64,000 nt of DNA. Origin: Plasmopara viticola. Its lineage: Eukaryota; Oomycota; Peronosporomycetes; Peronosporales; Peronosporaceae. The notes below the pieces were generated by a model, which searched no databases, had not been told where the DNA came from, and saw only the letters and a list, made by a program, of their open reading frames with translations. A program made the translations under genes and the position numbers. Below, one piece after another: positions 12,049 through 25,899 of the stretch. The DNA lies in NCBI GenBank assembly GCA_001695595.3, contig MBPM02000082.1, forward strand, positions 124,001 through 188,000. The letters are read 5' to 3'. Each line of letters starts with the position of its first letter. The stretch's first letter is position 1.

Positions 12049-12470
12049 TGTCAGTGCCGCTATCGACGTCACCGGAGGTTTCGCCGGTAACGACTTCTAC
12101 GCAATTTACTAAAAATTCTCAAGATACATATGCTGTCCATAAAATTAGACGATTTTACAGTTTCCGACCAGAAAAAAGGTTCAAATGTCCCATAATCATT
12201 ATAACCAAAAGACCTCAATGGCTAAAAGAATCTAGAATGTGAAAAAAACACTAGATGGAAAAGAGAAGAATGGTAGCTTTTAGGATGGTAGCAGTAGATG
12301 GCTGAGAGCCACCAATTAGGCTATAGCAAGAACACAAGTCGTAAAAACTCTTCAATTAATATCACTGCTTAATCTACTATAGCAACAAACACTCCTCCTC
12401 TTTCACGACTTCTCCTCGCCCGCGCCTCAGCCTCGTCCGACGGCCGACTTTAATCCGACTGTGTTATATG
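12049..12470 (+). repeat. Long inverted repeat, left arm (LTR-like)
   Basis: About 420 bp matching the reverse complement of 16,831-17,271 along its whole length. Shared blocks include 'gacgattttacagtt', 'tcaaatgtccc', 'ggctgagagccacca', 'caacaaacactcctc' and 'gcctcagcctcgtccgac'. It starts TGTCAG. The size and position outside a gypsy internal region suggest an LTR, but the two arms face each other rather than running in the same direction. Confidence 0.65.
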
Positions 12471-12479
12471 GATTAAATT

Positions 12480-15400
12480 GCCAACCCATATGCCTCTTAG
12501 ATTATCCATGGACTGGTGTCATTCTGGCGGTATAGGCTGCCTAGCCTTGTTGAGCTGACACATTTCTCAAGTGTTGACATAACGCTAGATGTATTTAGTC
12601 ATTCTCGGCCAGTAGTACTTTTGACGCACGTCCCGATACGTCTTATAAAGTCCTGGGTGGCCTGCCGATACAGAATCATAGTTCTCATAGATGCCGCGAA
12701 TTTTTAGATCTTTGCCGTCTGGAATATACAATCGTGGTCACATCATCGCCAGTTTGGTAATACAAAATATCATCCTGCTAATGAGCACTTTGTCAAATCA
12801 TCTCTTTTTTTCAGCCTCCTGACGATGTACTGCAGGTCTCTATTCCACGCATACATCGTCTTTGCGGATTGAGCAGCTGTAACCTTGCTGGTCCTGATTG
12901 TTGCCACGATCTCGCGATTCTTAGCCGCGCCCAGAAGCTATTGCAAGCTAAATTGGGCAGCTTTACTTTATAAATTCCGGGTTGTGTGACAGTGCATCAG
13001 CCACCGTGTTAGTTTCCACTTATACAAAGGATGGAACTCAGCAGGTATCAAACTACTCCGCGTTAGATAGCCGTCTGCGTCAGGATCATCTCATTACTAT
13101 TTCGACCGTGAATGGTCAATCAAGAAGAGTCACATGCCATACTTTTAGCGCATATATAAGTACAAGTAGCTCTTGCTCGCTTCGGCTTGGCTGGCTTCAT
13201 CTTCCGAAAAGTAAACAAATTGGATGCTTCTGTTCTCTCTCTGCAATATTCTTACTATCGCAGAGTTCGAGGAGTCCATTCGTATACCAAATATTTCAAA
13301 AAGTTTGAAGTACTATAAATTTAAAGCGAGGGGGGGGAGGGTCAAGGGGCGCTTGAGTTTAATAAATGTAGCGAAGTTAAACGCCCGAGAGCTCGATCGC
13401 TTCTCGAGGCCTTTTTTTTCTTGATACTGTCGTGGTGTGGTCCTGCAAATCGCTCAAAGGCCTTGCAAGATCTTGAAATATAGACTGTAGTGCGTGATCT
13501 TTATTTTGTCGGGGTCCATTCGAACGCCTTTTTGTCCGACAAAGTACCCTAGACATGGGAATTTATCCACGCAGAATTGGCACTATGACAACTTGATGTA
13601 TAGTGGCTGTCTTTCGCGCCACAGTCCAAAGCCGTTACGTCGCCTTCGACATCTTCACTTTGTGTGAATGTGTATAGTAGATTCTCATCACATCCCTTTA
13701 ACCCGAAAGACTTCCTGCAAAAGCCGGTGAAGCGTATTCGGGCTACCGCTCAGTCCATAGCAGTTACTAAATATTCAAGTAGACCATCTGAGGTCGAAAA
13801 AGCGGTTAGTGAGATATCCGATTCACGACATTTAATCTGACAACAACACCAAAATAGGTCCATGCACGACTTCCGGATATGTCGTCAAAGGTGTCTTCCT
13901 TACGCTGCATCATTATCGCTGGCAAGATTGTTGTAATTTGATTCAGCTGACGATAATCGTGCACAATGCGCCAACGTACAGGCTCCTTGACAGAAAACGT
14001 TAATGCCGAAAAGGCAGACGTACTCGATCGAAAAATGCCTGCTTGAACCTTCATTCTTGGATTGTTCTGGATTGTCCAGGTCACTGGGGCGATTGTTTGA
14101 CGGAAAACGGCTTGATACCAGGCTATAGCAAAATTTTCAGGCTCAATTTGTTTCCGTGTTAGAGATGTCTCACCTGGAAACTGTTTGCGAAATATTGTGT
14201 TCGCATACTTGCGTAGCGCTTCATACGCCGGATTATCCCCGATTTCCATCCTTGATTCTTGAAGCGCTCAGTCTTTCTAGAATCATGCGGGTTGACGACA
14301 AAGACAGCTTTAGTGTCTTTGACATGGCGCAATATTTAAAAAATAAGTGAGAAGAAATTAGCTGCGTCATTACTTTACGGCAATGGTGGCCTTGCTGCCC
14401 TCAGTGATCGAAAATCTCGCGGCTTTGACTTTTTTTGAGCCTTGTGTTGTCCAGCAGTTCATCTTAACGGACGTTAAGCAGCGATTTTGGGCGAATTTCC
14501 GCGTGGTTCTTCGTGTGGATGCGAGGATGATATACAGCCCTAGATATTTCCTATCTATCATTGTAGACATGCGCAGACGCAATATAGCAACAACAAAGCG
14601 AGTATTTGCTCTTGTGAAGTGCTGGGATGATATATCACCATAGATACGGCCTTTCTACCGTTCTAGACGTGTGCAGTCTAAAACCGGCGCGCAAGAATGC
14701 TGCAGGGAAGAAACATACTAGCAGTCTCACTACTAGCCCCGCTTGCTCGTTGCTGAGCTTGACTACGGCGGCGTTTGAGATTGGGCTTGGCAGTGTAATC
14801 ATAATAGTCGAGGAATTCCATCCGAGAGCGCTCGTAGGAAGTCACATCATGCCAATGATCACATCCGTATCTTCAAGAATATGCATTACTTGGAACGTTC
14901 CCGATATTGTAGAAAATTCAGGCATCTAAAAGGTCATGTGCACAGTTCGTCGAGGATGGTGAAAATCGGTCGTAGCCAAGGTCGATTAGCATAATCTCAA
15001 CTTTGGTTACTTCAAGCTCAAGTCGCTTCACCGAGCCTTTCGATACACCGTTAAGACTACATCTATTGTCGGCAAAGACGGTGACGGGTCTCTCTTGATC
15101 AAAGTCTTTGAAAGATCGAGCTTCTGCTTCGAGGAAAGCATAGAGTGCACCTCTAATATAACGATTCGCTTCCTTACGTTTAGGAGCGGTACATTGCGGA
15201 TATATGTGGCCGACAACTCCACAATTTTAACACGCTGATAGTTTTTGTTCAGTTGTCGTTCTTGTATTTTTTCTTTTTGAAACACATGGTCGGGACTTGT
15301 CCGCACGATGGCCTAATTCTGTAGTTACCGTCTTGAATGACTTGGTCGATATATGATTTGGTCTACCCGAGCAATGGGCAAACTCGATGTTGAGGGCAAA

Positions 15401-16080
15401 TTAATGGCCACCTGGGAGTACTCGAAATCTCTCTTTAACACTTCTTTGTGGTATCGTCTCATTATTCTTTCTGACTTTTTTTCCAATTCAGTTTGGACTT
15501 CGAGTACTGTAATACAGAGACGTACTCGTAAATAGTTTTCCTTTATTGGAGTGTTCATGTCTTGTGCACGTTCAAGCACTCGCAGTCGGCCATAAAGGCA
15601 AGGTACCAATTTAGTACGGGTTTCCCTGAGATAACCGTCACAAAGTCTGACGACTCTATTGCCATTAAATAGCGCTTGTTGACGTAGTACTATTTGGTTG
15701 CGAATATCCATAATCCAATATTTTCGCCAAATACCCCTTCATATACAAAAAAATCGTTTTGCTTCTGCTCGTCTCTTGATGCGACGAGAAACTCGAAGCG
15801 CTCATTAGCCTGTTGAATTGGCCTTGCATTTGAGCTTGCGCCTGGGCTTGATATTGCTGTCGTTATTGAATGAGACACAACGGTTCTTGCTGCATGAATA
15901 GTGTGTCTTGTCCTGTCTATGCAGAGGTAGCTACATTAGGCTGACCGGTTAGATCCGCTTGGCTATTGGAACTTGCCGCATCTTGCGGAGCCGGCGCTCG
16001 CAATCTTGAGCGCGACGTTGACCATAAAGTTTCGTTATCGTCACGAGCACTTATTCGGCTCTGTTGACTAGGGTTTGAGT
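12480..16080 (-). pseudogene. Ty3/gypsy gag-pol relic
   Basis: Decayed gypsy polyprotein read on the minus strand. Gag-like sequence lies at 15,330-15,880. A CCHC knuckle lies at 15,190-15,233: C-stop-NCGVVGHIYPQC with a stop in the second position. A protease-like DNRCSLNGVSKG lies near 15,030-15,070. The clearest part is RT (13,806-14,249), with VQAGIFRSSTSAFSAL, then WRIVHDYRQLNQIT and DDISGSRAWTYFGVV; these correspond to the gypsy RT motifs around SP[YF]SSP, R[M/F]CVDYR.LN and DDLL..L.GA..FS.LDL. An RNase H-like segment RMDSSNSAIVRIL lies near 13,270. Many stops and frameshifts; not functional. I could not resolve an integrase core. Confidence 0.7.
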
Positions 16081-16830
16081 ACGTAGATGGATGCTCAGTC
16101 GTACATCCTCTTTGTTAGGCCATACTTGCTGGACTTCTCAGCTCTCTCTTTATAATCGACCAAACCTTAATAAAACCTCAAGAATAAAAACAAAACTGAT
16201 TAAATCTTGTTTAACAGTCTATGCTTTGGTAGAATATCATAATGATCTCACAAAAGCTATTGCGTCCCTATATACGACGCTCTAGGCTTTCAGAGATGTC
16301 GTGCACTAAGCTGAGTCCTTTTAATCTGGAATTTTTGCTCAAATTAGTCGGACGAGATTCAGCTGCTTCACGGCTGATAACCACAAGTCCATTTGTAGCT
16401 TGTCGAGCTGCTTGCTATGGCTTGTTGGGAGCTCAGTGGTATTGATGTACGGGTTTGTGAGTTTGCGAGTTTTTTGTTTTACCATACAACAAAGTCAAAC
16501 GAAAAACATCAGTAGTGTTGGATGTAGATTAAGCAAAGCCAAACGGGTATTCTATCTTGAAGTTATTCTCAGCGTTTCTAAGACTGGGACAGGGATTTAT
16601 TTGATGGAAAAAGCACAAAATCACAGACCGGCTGAAGAATTTCCAGATGTATGCACCAGACTAGCGTGAAATAAGACTAGTCAACCACTGAACGCAAAGT
16701 TTGTGCTGTACCACAATCCTTTGTAATCTAGAACAGGTTCGTACCAATTATCATAGAGTGTCTTGCTTCTCACTTTGTGACCACGAGCACCCTTGCCTTT
16801 AACTCTTGTACTTTAAACGGCAGATGCTTA

Positions 16831-17271
16831 CATGTAACACAGTCGCGGAGGAAGCTGAATAATGTCGGTCGTCGGACGAGGCTGAGGCACGGGCGAGGTG
16901 GATTTTAGAACGAGGAGTGTTTGTTGCTTAAAGCAAACCGCAAAGTGATATTGAATGAAAAGCTCTAACGGCTTGTGATGTTGCCAAAGCCTACCTGGTG
17001 GCTCTCAGCCATCTCCTGCTACCATATCATTCTTCTTTATTCCATCTGATTTTTTTCACATCCTAGGTTTCTCTAAGCCATTAAGGTGTCGTGTTTCCCT
17101 ATGATTTTGGGACATTTGAAACCGTCTTCTGTCCGGCAACTGTAAAATCGTCTATATCTATGGATAATACTTATGCATATGTATTTTGGGAATATATTTA
17201 TTATATTGCGTGAAATTTGTATCCGGCAAAAGCGCCGGTGACGACGATTGCGTCACAGCTATCGGCAATCA
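16831..17271 (-). repeat. Long inverted repeat, right arm (LTR-like)
   Basis: Partner of 12,049-12,470 in opposite orientation. In its own direction it begins TGATTGCCGATAGC at the outer edge and ends ...GTGTTACATG at the inner edge; the left arm ends ...GTGTTATATG. Confidence 0.65.
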
Positions 17272-20200
17272 TGTTTAAGATGTTGCAGTTTTCAAGGGAA
17301 CAAGACTGACAGGGACGAAAAATATATTCATCGTAGTCAAAAGCTTCTTATCATGTAATACTTTTATTTTATCATATTGAAAACGACATATTAGTTATTA
17401 AGTCAACTTCGTCCACTTTTCAGGAGTCTACTGCTATGTTGTTCGAATAAGTCTTGTAACAATTCACGACCTTTATCTGGTGTATAGGTTTGTTTTTTTA
17501 AGACTTTAATATCGGAGTTCGATCATTTTTGTTACCATAAGACTTTAACTGGTGCCTTTTCAGTCATATCCCACCACGCAATGGGCGCACAAATTGTTTC
17601 ATCATAAAGTCTTATTTCCACTTATTAATGTTTGGCAAGACCAAAACCTTTGCGGCAAGCAGCTTTCTTCTTTCGAATCGTGCTTCTACAAAGCACAATC
17701 ACTTGAGAACGGCTCAAGCAAGAAAAAGATAAAAAAAAAGTCTACTTCACCGTGAAGTGTGCCTATCATTTTATCCTCGTTCGGTAGTCTACAAGCACCT
17801 CCACAATTGGACGATGAGTAAGAAAAGGGGTACAAGCGCAAATTCGCCTAGCTTTCCCTCATTAGGGCTGTAAATAAGGCTTAGGCGAACAGAAAATTGT
17901 CTTTCAATTGTATCACTCCGGAGTACTTTCTAAAAACATGGACTTGTTTTGTCCCTCATAGAAATATAAAGGGAAAGCTATGATTCCCAGAAGCATAGAC
18001 TCGACCTAGAATGCCTTTAAAAATAAGTTCGCCAAGAGAAAAAGCTAGGAGGAAGAGGGTAAGGCCAAAAACGATAGACTAAGTATATTCATTGAGTGAG
18101 CTCAGTGGACGAAGCCACCAACGGAGTGGTTAAACAGCCAGGTACCGAGACATGTCACCGTCTCATGCGACATCATCTCCTTTTCCTGACAAAAGGTCGA
18201 CAGATAGTGGAGAACCTATAATACGAATACTACTTTCTCGGTGCAGGCCATAAAGCTAAGCAGTATGCGCATCCTCTTTGTTCTGCACGGCCCAGGCATC
18301 CATAAATGGCACTTTATTCGGTAGAGCCATTGTTCCAGCATGTCCTTACAGCAGATACGAGGGTAAATTCTATACTGTTAAAGCTCTTTAAATATTTTTT
18401 ACATAGAGCCAGCGGCCAAGACTTGGGTTGAGGATCTCTTAAGTAATTCCCAGTGCGATGCACTGAACATTAAAAAAACAGAAGTGGACATCAACGGCGA
18501 CGAAGACGATATTTGAAGCAATTATTTCGAGTGGAGAATGATAGTGGGACTTATGGCACTAAACCGCGCTCTTCGGATACAGCGCTCGAGACATAGATGG
18601 CTGTAAGCTAACACAATACGAAAAATACCCTTCCACTGTACGTGGGGTGATGTATGAGCCTCTTAGGAGTGCTTCTGAAAGCAGCAAAGCGACTTGAGGG
18701 CTACCAGCCAAGACGTTAGGGGTAAGCCCCGGAGATACACGTCGACATGGACGCCAAACACAGAGCAACTCTGCGTTTGCTTTCGACCATGCAAAGTATA
18801 ACTAGCCTTGTCACAAGCAAAACTCTTAGCATGCACGGAAAGCCACGGGACGGGGGCGCTTGTTGTGGACAGTATTTGTTGTAGGTCATGCGTATTATAG
18901 TCGGTCAGAGGCAGAAACTTTCAGAGTGCTGCCTGTTTACTGAGTCCAAAATTGAAGACATATAACTGAGCGGGGCACTGCGTTGTATTGCTGCATTGCT
19001 CAGCGTCACGTGAATATAGTGATGCCGAGTCAGTTTCGATACGACAAGTCGCTTTAGAAGCACTAATTCTGTTACGGAAGGGAGTAACGCCAGATGCTAG
19101 CTGAGCAGCGCAGAGCGTTTTGTAGGTCACAAAAATCAATAGCGCTTGGCTTAATCGAAATATAGAATCTGTAAAGTTTGATGGCTCATTGAGCTTTGTT
19201 CTTATCCCACAAGTGGATTCTCCGCATGAGCTGAACGAGACTTTCATGACGGAGCTCAAAAAGCCAACGAAGTGGTGGTCAATCGACCTTTACAAGAGAT
19301 GACATTATGCCTTTGCTTGCGCAGAAGACGCAAGAATCTAATCTAGCATTTGAGGCATACCTTAATTCAGAAAGACTCATAGTATGTATTTTATCTACTG
19401 AAATATTGTATCATGAACCCCTGTATCAGCGTTACCACCTGATTGAGGTGAAGGTTATATATTCGAATTAATTTACGAAATTCACCGCGTGTCACGGCAG
19501 CAGAATCAGTAAAAAAAATGAGACTTCGTCAATAGAGCTTTTGTGCAAATTACGGTGTGCGAAGACGCGAGCTAGCAAGTTTTCTCGTTCCACGCGAATA
19601 TTCTGTGGTAGAGAGCTTTATGGCAAGTGGCGCATCAAGGCAAAATCAATTGTCGGTGGTGATTTTTTATACTCATATTTAATAGGTACTTACTAGAAAA
19701 GTATACAGTAATCAAAACAATATTGATTTTAAAATTTGAAAGGACTTTGAAATTCGGATGCTAGCTTTGATTGCTTGTGATAAACGTTTTAAGCTAAGTT
19801 TGGCCTTCATCCTGGCACATGCATTTTTCTCAAGACACGACAGGATGGGTGGTATGAGTAGTGCGCACTCGACCTAGCCGATTAACTTAATTAGCTTTTC
19901 AAATGGAAGAGTGCCGTACCATTGACCTCAGTCACTACGCATTACGTCTTTTTCTGGGAGTGCGTAGAGCTATCGATTGAGCCTACAAGTTTATGAGGCA
20001 TATGTGCTGACGAATTGATACCATTGCTTTTGAAGTCATACAAAACACGGAAACAGGGGCTTGCATCATCGTCATGAAAACACTCGATATTTTTATCACA
20101 TCGTACTCTTTGTGTCAAAATAATAAACTCTTCGCTTGCAATATTGAAGCAAAGCTTAATGCACAACAAGCGAAACGCATGGATCAGACTCATCTCCTAA

Positions 20201-21300
20201 TCAACGATCGAACACTTAACCGATTGTACGTTAGTAAAGTGGTTGTACGTGTAGTGCGCGATAGAATACCGTTCGCAGCTTGAGTCTTTCCGCTAAGATT
20301 CTTCTTATAATGAACTTGTATATAATTTAGATACGTATCTCACAAATCATTAAAAAGTTACCGTGCGCAAGTATAACCGTAAAAACATCCACGTTGGTGA
20401 GGTAAACCATCCCGGATTTAAAATGCCTAACATTCGCCAATACTCTATAAAGCTTTTGTCAATCTCTATTTAAAGTAATTGTCCTAAAGTATGACGCAAG
20501 GATACGCAGACTCCCATGAAATTCTCCGGACACTGTCACTGTAATACGAATTCGATATCGTTGGGTACGCCAATAAATAAAGATCTCTTACGCTCATAAG
20601 TTCTTTTTTGAAAGGTAACGATAGTTTGTTTACAAATCATAAAAGAGTAAACGCGATATAACCAAATCATAATTACACAGAAGAGTAGAGTATTTCTAAT
20701 TACGTAAGCCATAAAATTGTGGTGAGTTGCCACGTTGAATCGAATTAAGCGCTGTGATTTTATACCATACTATTGCTACCACTTATTGCACTGCCAGTGA
20801 AGCCGGCCGCAACTAATTGTCTTTATCAGTCTGGAAATAAGTGGAGGTGATCAATAACAGCAAATGTTTGGCTGAATGTAGCAATAAACTCTTAGCTACA
20901 TCAGCTAGCTATAATTGTTTTTAAAGCACAAAATATAGCTATATATAGCTTGTAAATTCTTGGCATTCCACACTTGGAAATTTCTCTGGTTTGGGTACCT
21001 TATATATACTACATCGTGTATTTATTAACCAGGTAGCATATAAACCGACGTCAAGTGAGACCGGAAACTGCATGGCAGTTATTTGTCGTTTCGATAGCTG
21101 CGCTTCTTAGACATTCATTCGTCGGACAATCGGTCGAGCATGAAAGGCCTCGCACTCCACCGTAAAGGTGGGCCTCTTTTTCTTTCTTGTTTTTGGATAC
21201 TAATCTTTGGACGATATTATGACGCGGAGAGCCACGTCCACTCTAGCGCACTCTCTCCTGGCTTTCGAACGCTTGGGCAGCCAAAAAGCTCTAGACTAAC
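17272..21300. repeat. U-repeat array (copy 3), full unit
   Basis: Sister of 7857-11,800. A full unit runs from the DRKL-like stretch at 17,640 (here DQNLCGKQLSS) to the next one at 21,060 (DRKLHGSYLSFR, then stop), a spacing of about 3.42 kb. It contains the same ordered landmarks as copy 2 but lacks the orphan coding fragment. No gene can be supported in it. Confidence 0.6.
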
Positions 21301-23640
21301 AAGATTACAATAAAAAAATCTTATCACTTAGGGTCGCGCTTAAAAGGCCTTAGACTTGTATTAGCCATGCGAAGTCTCGCATACGAAAAGAAAGAGAAGG
21401 CTGTATTTTGCAGCGGTATCGACTCAACCTCAGAAGCTCTAGTCTTTAAGGTCACTAAGAACATAAGAGCTTGGAGAGACGGGTAAGACCAAAGACGCCA
21501 AATTTGGCATTTTTTTAAGGTAAGTCCACTCTCAACGCAGTGGGCCAAGGCAGCCAGTGCCGACGTAAGTCGGCGTCTCATGTGAGATCTTCTTAAATTC
21601 TTGACAAGAACCTCAACTAGCAAGTGAAGGACCTCTTGGAAGATACTATTTGGTTGATACATGCCATGGTGCTGAGATGTATGCTCATCTGCTTGGCGCA
21701 CCGCAAAGGCGAGGCACCAATGAGCGTCGCTTTTCCCAAAAAGAGCCATTATTCTAGCATAACTATACGGCGACTATGCGCGTGCCTTCAACACAATGTC
21801 AAATGCGAAAGAGGTTTCACCCAGATTTGGAAGAAGCTTATGAACTATGAGGATTGGGGATTTTCGGGTACTTCGCAGCGCTGTTTCACCAAAATTCAAT
21901 ATTAAATTCTAGTCTTTGCTAATTTTTAAAATTCTTTTAGGCGTAAAAGGGCAAGATTGGTTCGAAGAGCCAGGGCCCGTTAAGGGGCATGTGAACATTG
22001 CCTTAGCTTTGGTAATGAAAATGTTGTAGACCTGGTCAGCAAAAAAAAGTTGCCAATGGTTTGCTCGTGATGCCAAGTCTTTGATTCTAATGATACCCGC
22101 ACAATTGTTAATAGAATTTATCCGCATCAAGCGCGTCAAAATGTTCAGATTAGAAAACCATTGGCCAACCGGCTATCTCATAAACAACGAAGAGATGTTA
22201 ACACTCGCTAGGCGCGAGGCGGAACAAGCTCTGTAGAGCGTACAGAAAATGTGGGGCATCGCTCTAAGAGCTCTGAGCTCAATAGCATCAATCATGCGCG
22301 CAAACATGTTAGAGAAATATTGTTAGATCTCAGAAAGCTACGGACATTCATTATCGAGTCAAGGCTTTGATCAAACACGTTGCAACGCTTACCGTTTAAG
22401 GATATAAGCCATATGCTGAGGCTTGTTGCATGAGAGAACCTTGCTTATTTATATGCGTGAACGAGAGTCCTATATCTAGTATACCAAGGGACGTGGGTGC
22501 GAACATCCTCGATCTTAAGAGCGCCAAGCGCTATGTAATTGGTCTCAGACTTACATACAAGGCATGATGCTGAACTGTTATGAACTTTAATTAAGTGCCA
22601 TCTGCTCTGCTCCTAGCGTACTATTGATAAGTCATTGACCGACAGTAAAAGCTCAACTGCCACGAATAGTAAATGTGAGTATCGGAATGACAGAGATGGA
22701 CACAAATGGTGATGGAGACACGGTTAGAAAGCAATGATTTCCAGTGAAAGTGCGATCAGCACATAGGATTGATAACAATGCTCTTTGAAATAGCTTTCGC
22801 TGCTTGCCAAAAGTGGCATAAGTGTTTGTTTAGCTCGAATTAAAACTATAGGTTGGTAGGGCCTACCCTAAAAAGCTCCGGGTTTAGAGGCGCACATCGT
22901 GGGCGCAAGCCTGACATTTAGGCGGTCAAAAAAATCTTTGAGGATTTTTGGAGATAATGGACATAAAGATCGACCCAGGATCATCGATCAAACTCGTTTA
23001 ACGCTCGCAGTCAAAAGAAATTGTCGTATGTCTAGCGCTGTTTGGTTGGTCTTACAGCTAGATACGAGGTACTACGCCTAAAGAACACGTACCTGTCTGA
23101 GGTGTCATTTGTTTTAAACTTGCATAGTTTCAAGTTTGTTTACCTACTTCAGCTAGAAGGCAAAAACACTATTGACGAGGCGGTCAATGTATAGAACATC
23201 TGAATGACAGAAATGAGCCAATGATGACGAGTAGAAGTGAATCTGAGGTAAGACAATATGGCATAACCCACGTGGAGCCGCATATGAATAAATAGAAAGT
23301 GATTTGCTGCATTTTCTGCAGATGTACGAGAATCGGTACGTTATACATTCGACGACCCTGCGTTTGCTGCTTACTATGTGAGGTATGGTTGGCCACAGGT
23401 TAGACTATTGCGAGCAAAATATAAAAGTGCACGTCGACCCAGTAAAAAAGGCTGGTCGTGGACCGTATCTCCTGTATGTCATGCGGAACTCGTCCGTCAG
23501 ACTCTTAAGGACGCCTTCTTGTCAGAGCGATCCACAACCAAAGTTACCTACTACTATTCATAAAATCTAGCTCTCGATCTCCCACTTTCTGTGCTCCTTA
23601 AGTTCCTTCTCATCATCTTTTCAACACCTGGAAGAAGCTT
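21300..23640. repeat. U-repeat (copy 4), with kinase-like relic blocks
   Basis: Continues from the unit start at 21,060. It shares 'ttagccatgcgaagtct' with 11,840, the 'gtatgctcatctgcttgg' / 'agagccattattctagca' block with 48,620 and 59,290, and 'cgaagagatg-taacactcgctaggcgcg' with 49,105 and 59,780. Minus-strand blocks near 22,340 and 22,950 correspond to the kinase-like segments of the 49-kb and 60-kb copies but are more decayed (HYLQKSSKI near 22,945 where HRDLKS is expected). Confidence 0.5.
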
Positions 23641-23729
23641 CCCATCTTCTACGGATATTCTACAAGATGTTCAGGATTGGTCCCACACGCAGGTGTATAG
23701 CGCCAGTACGCTCTAGTCCACGAAAAAGA

Positions 23730-25500
23730 AGATTTAGGTGAATTATGACCGCGAAGGATGCTACCGTAGTCGTATTGCACAAGGAACGAAGTCAAAACGA
23801 AAGGGATCTTCGCGCATCGAATAATCGTTCCGGATTCACGAACTACGACGAGAGATAACGCTCAAAAGCTCACTGTTGTCAATGCTACTCACGACCACCC
23901 ACCTTCAATTGACATGAGAACGCACCTTGCGGTCCGACGCCTAAATCCTACCGCCAAGAACTTTACGTGCCAGCTTCTGTCAGCGGAAGTAGCGCCAAGA
24001 AATATAATGACCAGTCTTTGGCTTGCGGATGCAGCTGTGCACGCCATTGCAAGAATCTGTACAGCTGGAACGTCGCTGTACGACGTGAGCAACTTATTAA
24101 TCAGATATTGAATCAAACTCTGCCTTAGCATCTGCATGAAAATTATTATAGCATGCAGGCTCGCCAAGGCCCCTATAATTGCTTAAGTCATTTGTTTTGG
24201 TGCATTTCGGTTCCGTCAATCTGGTGTAACAATATAACTACCATCTGGGAATAGGCTGTACTTTCAAGACCAACAAGTTTAAGCTGTGAATGCTCCATGT
24301 TTAAGGTCTGACTGTTCTTAACGCCAATCTCTCCTTGGCAGTTGTTTAATTGAAAAGCAAAAGAGAGGCGAATAATTAATGGACATTAGATTTTTAGCAT
24401 ATTGCTCAGCTTTCGACGTCACCCAAAGCCGGATAGATCGAGAGCTGGCTATGACGCACGCATTACCGTTGCCTTTTTTTTTGAATCTGCAAACCTTATT
24501 TGGAATTGGCGTATTAATAAAGCATACAGGCTGACCGCGGACAATGGTTCGATTTAAAGGCCGACTAGACTCTTTTTCAAAAAAATGGAAAGATATTATT
24601 TTAGCGAGCTCCATCAATGATAGTCAAAAGAATAAAAACAGATTATAAATGAAGCATGTAGCACTACCTGTCATGATATAGCGACGTGGATACTTTGTAA
24701 GGAGCAAACTATTGCAGCGTTTACAAACAGAATGCAACATTTCGGCAGCCTTTCATCCTTACAAGGCAAAGGACTACACCGTATGCTGACATCTCGATCT
24801 CTATCTGCGATCTTCCAGCTGTACAAACACGCATTGCGCACGCTATAGATCAGCAGCTAATAAATATCGCCTCTCAGCTTGCTAAAGCAAGTTTTGGCTT
24901 TGCATGAGCATGATATTTAAATTTTGCCAATGCGGATCACCGAAATACCCACGAAGGACTTGGCAACGTCTTGCAAAAAATCAAGCTTGCTGTTGAGGCC
25001 TTGCAAATCTCGAACATGTCTATGAGTCGAACTGGAGAAATCCGGCGGACGATCGGAGTATTCTGTCAGCATGAAGATATCGTGAGGCTTGTTTTATGGA
25101 TGTCTTTGCAGTACTCGATTTCCATCTTTGTGGCATCTGGACAACCCCCCCCATCAGGGATAATGAGCGAGAATGCTGGTATCAGCTGAATTGAAGGCTG
25201 TTGAGAAGCGATTCGGCTAATCGAGTGCCTTTCAACAAGAAGCCATTTGACACCAATTGGCGAATATGTTTATGCAAAGCACGGTTTTCGAAAATTTAAT
25301 CGTTCAGTACGGCTCTAAGGCGTGCACGATTTCTCCAGCACCAGACAGCCTTGAGCTCAATCTCCGTCGAACGAGAGCTTTATGTATACGAGCAAGCAGA
25401 GCAATCGCGCTCTGCACGTTGCCCCGTAATATGCGCAAGAACTGGTCACAATGCTTGAACGTGTCCTGAGTTTGAACTGTGCCGAGCGGTGTGATCTTCC
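23730..25500 (+). pseudogene. MULE transposase relic (second family)
   Basis: Decayed MULE transposase. The N-terminal FAR1-like part lies at 23,740-24,110: a YDREGCYRSRIAQGTKSKRK stretch, then VVNATHDHPPSIDM, then a long AVRRL..TAKNFTCQLLSAEVAPRNIM helix region. This corresponds to the 'HNHEPS ... R.L....K..I..L...GV.PR.I' pattern of the family. Near 24,430-24,600, DRELAMTHAL and W-K-D-I-I-LASS match the DDE-region pattern 'TDRELALMNAL' and the W...I...S segment. A possible C-terminal zinc knuckle CARTGHNA-stop-TC lies near 25,430-25,466. Numerous stops and frame changes. No significant similarity by eye to the M1 copies at 1.5 and 62.4 kb. Confidence 0.5.
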
Positions 25501-25899
25501 TCCATATCTCATCCTACTCTCTCGTACATATATGTGCCACGTCATCGCATGACATTTTCCTCGGATTCATTTAATCATTGTCAAATGACTTTCACTCGTG
25601 GACTAGCTGCAAGCGTCTCACTTACACACTTAATTGCAGGTCCATGCTTGAAAATATTAAAATTACTGATGGTCAATCTACTGACAAGTTGTTATACAAA
25701 TCACCGCTCTCGCGAAGAGCTAAAACCACAATATAACAAAAAGATCATCATCGCTTGCAAATAGTTGTGTATAATTGTCAGATGGAGACGAGTAAGCAAT
25801 TCAAACGAGATATACTGCATGTTGTCTAAAGGGCTTATTTCTTTCTTAACCAGAGGGGATATTATGTCAACTTAAACAACACCGACTTATTCCTTTTTT

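Larger units (their letters stand above)
12049..17271 (-). mobile_element. Ty3/gypsy remnant bounded by inverted repeats
   Basis: A 5.2-kb block made of the gypsy pol relic and the two inverted 420-440 bp arms. It separates two copies of the U repeat. No clear target-site duplication was found at the outer edges (agggA before 12,049, tgttt after 17,271). The inverted arrangement suggests either two LTRs from separate oppositely oriented insertions or an inversion inside the element. Confidence 0.55.

Noticed and set aside
13321..13345. G-rich tract 'gaggggggggaggg' as a regulatory quadruplex
   Set aside because: Single impure tract within a decayed retroelement; no second copy or gene context to support function.
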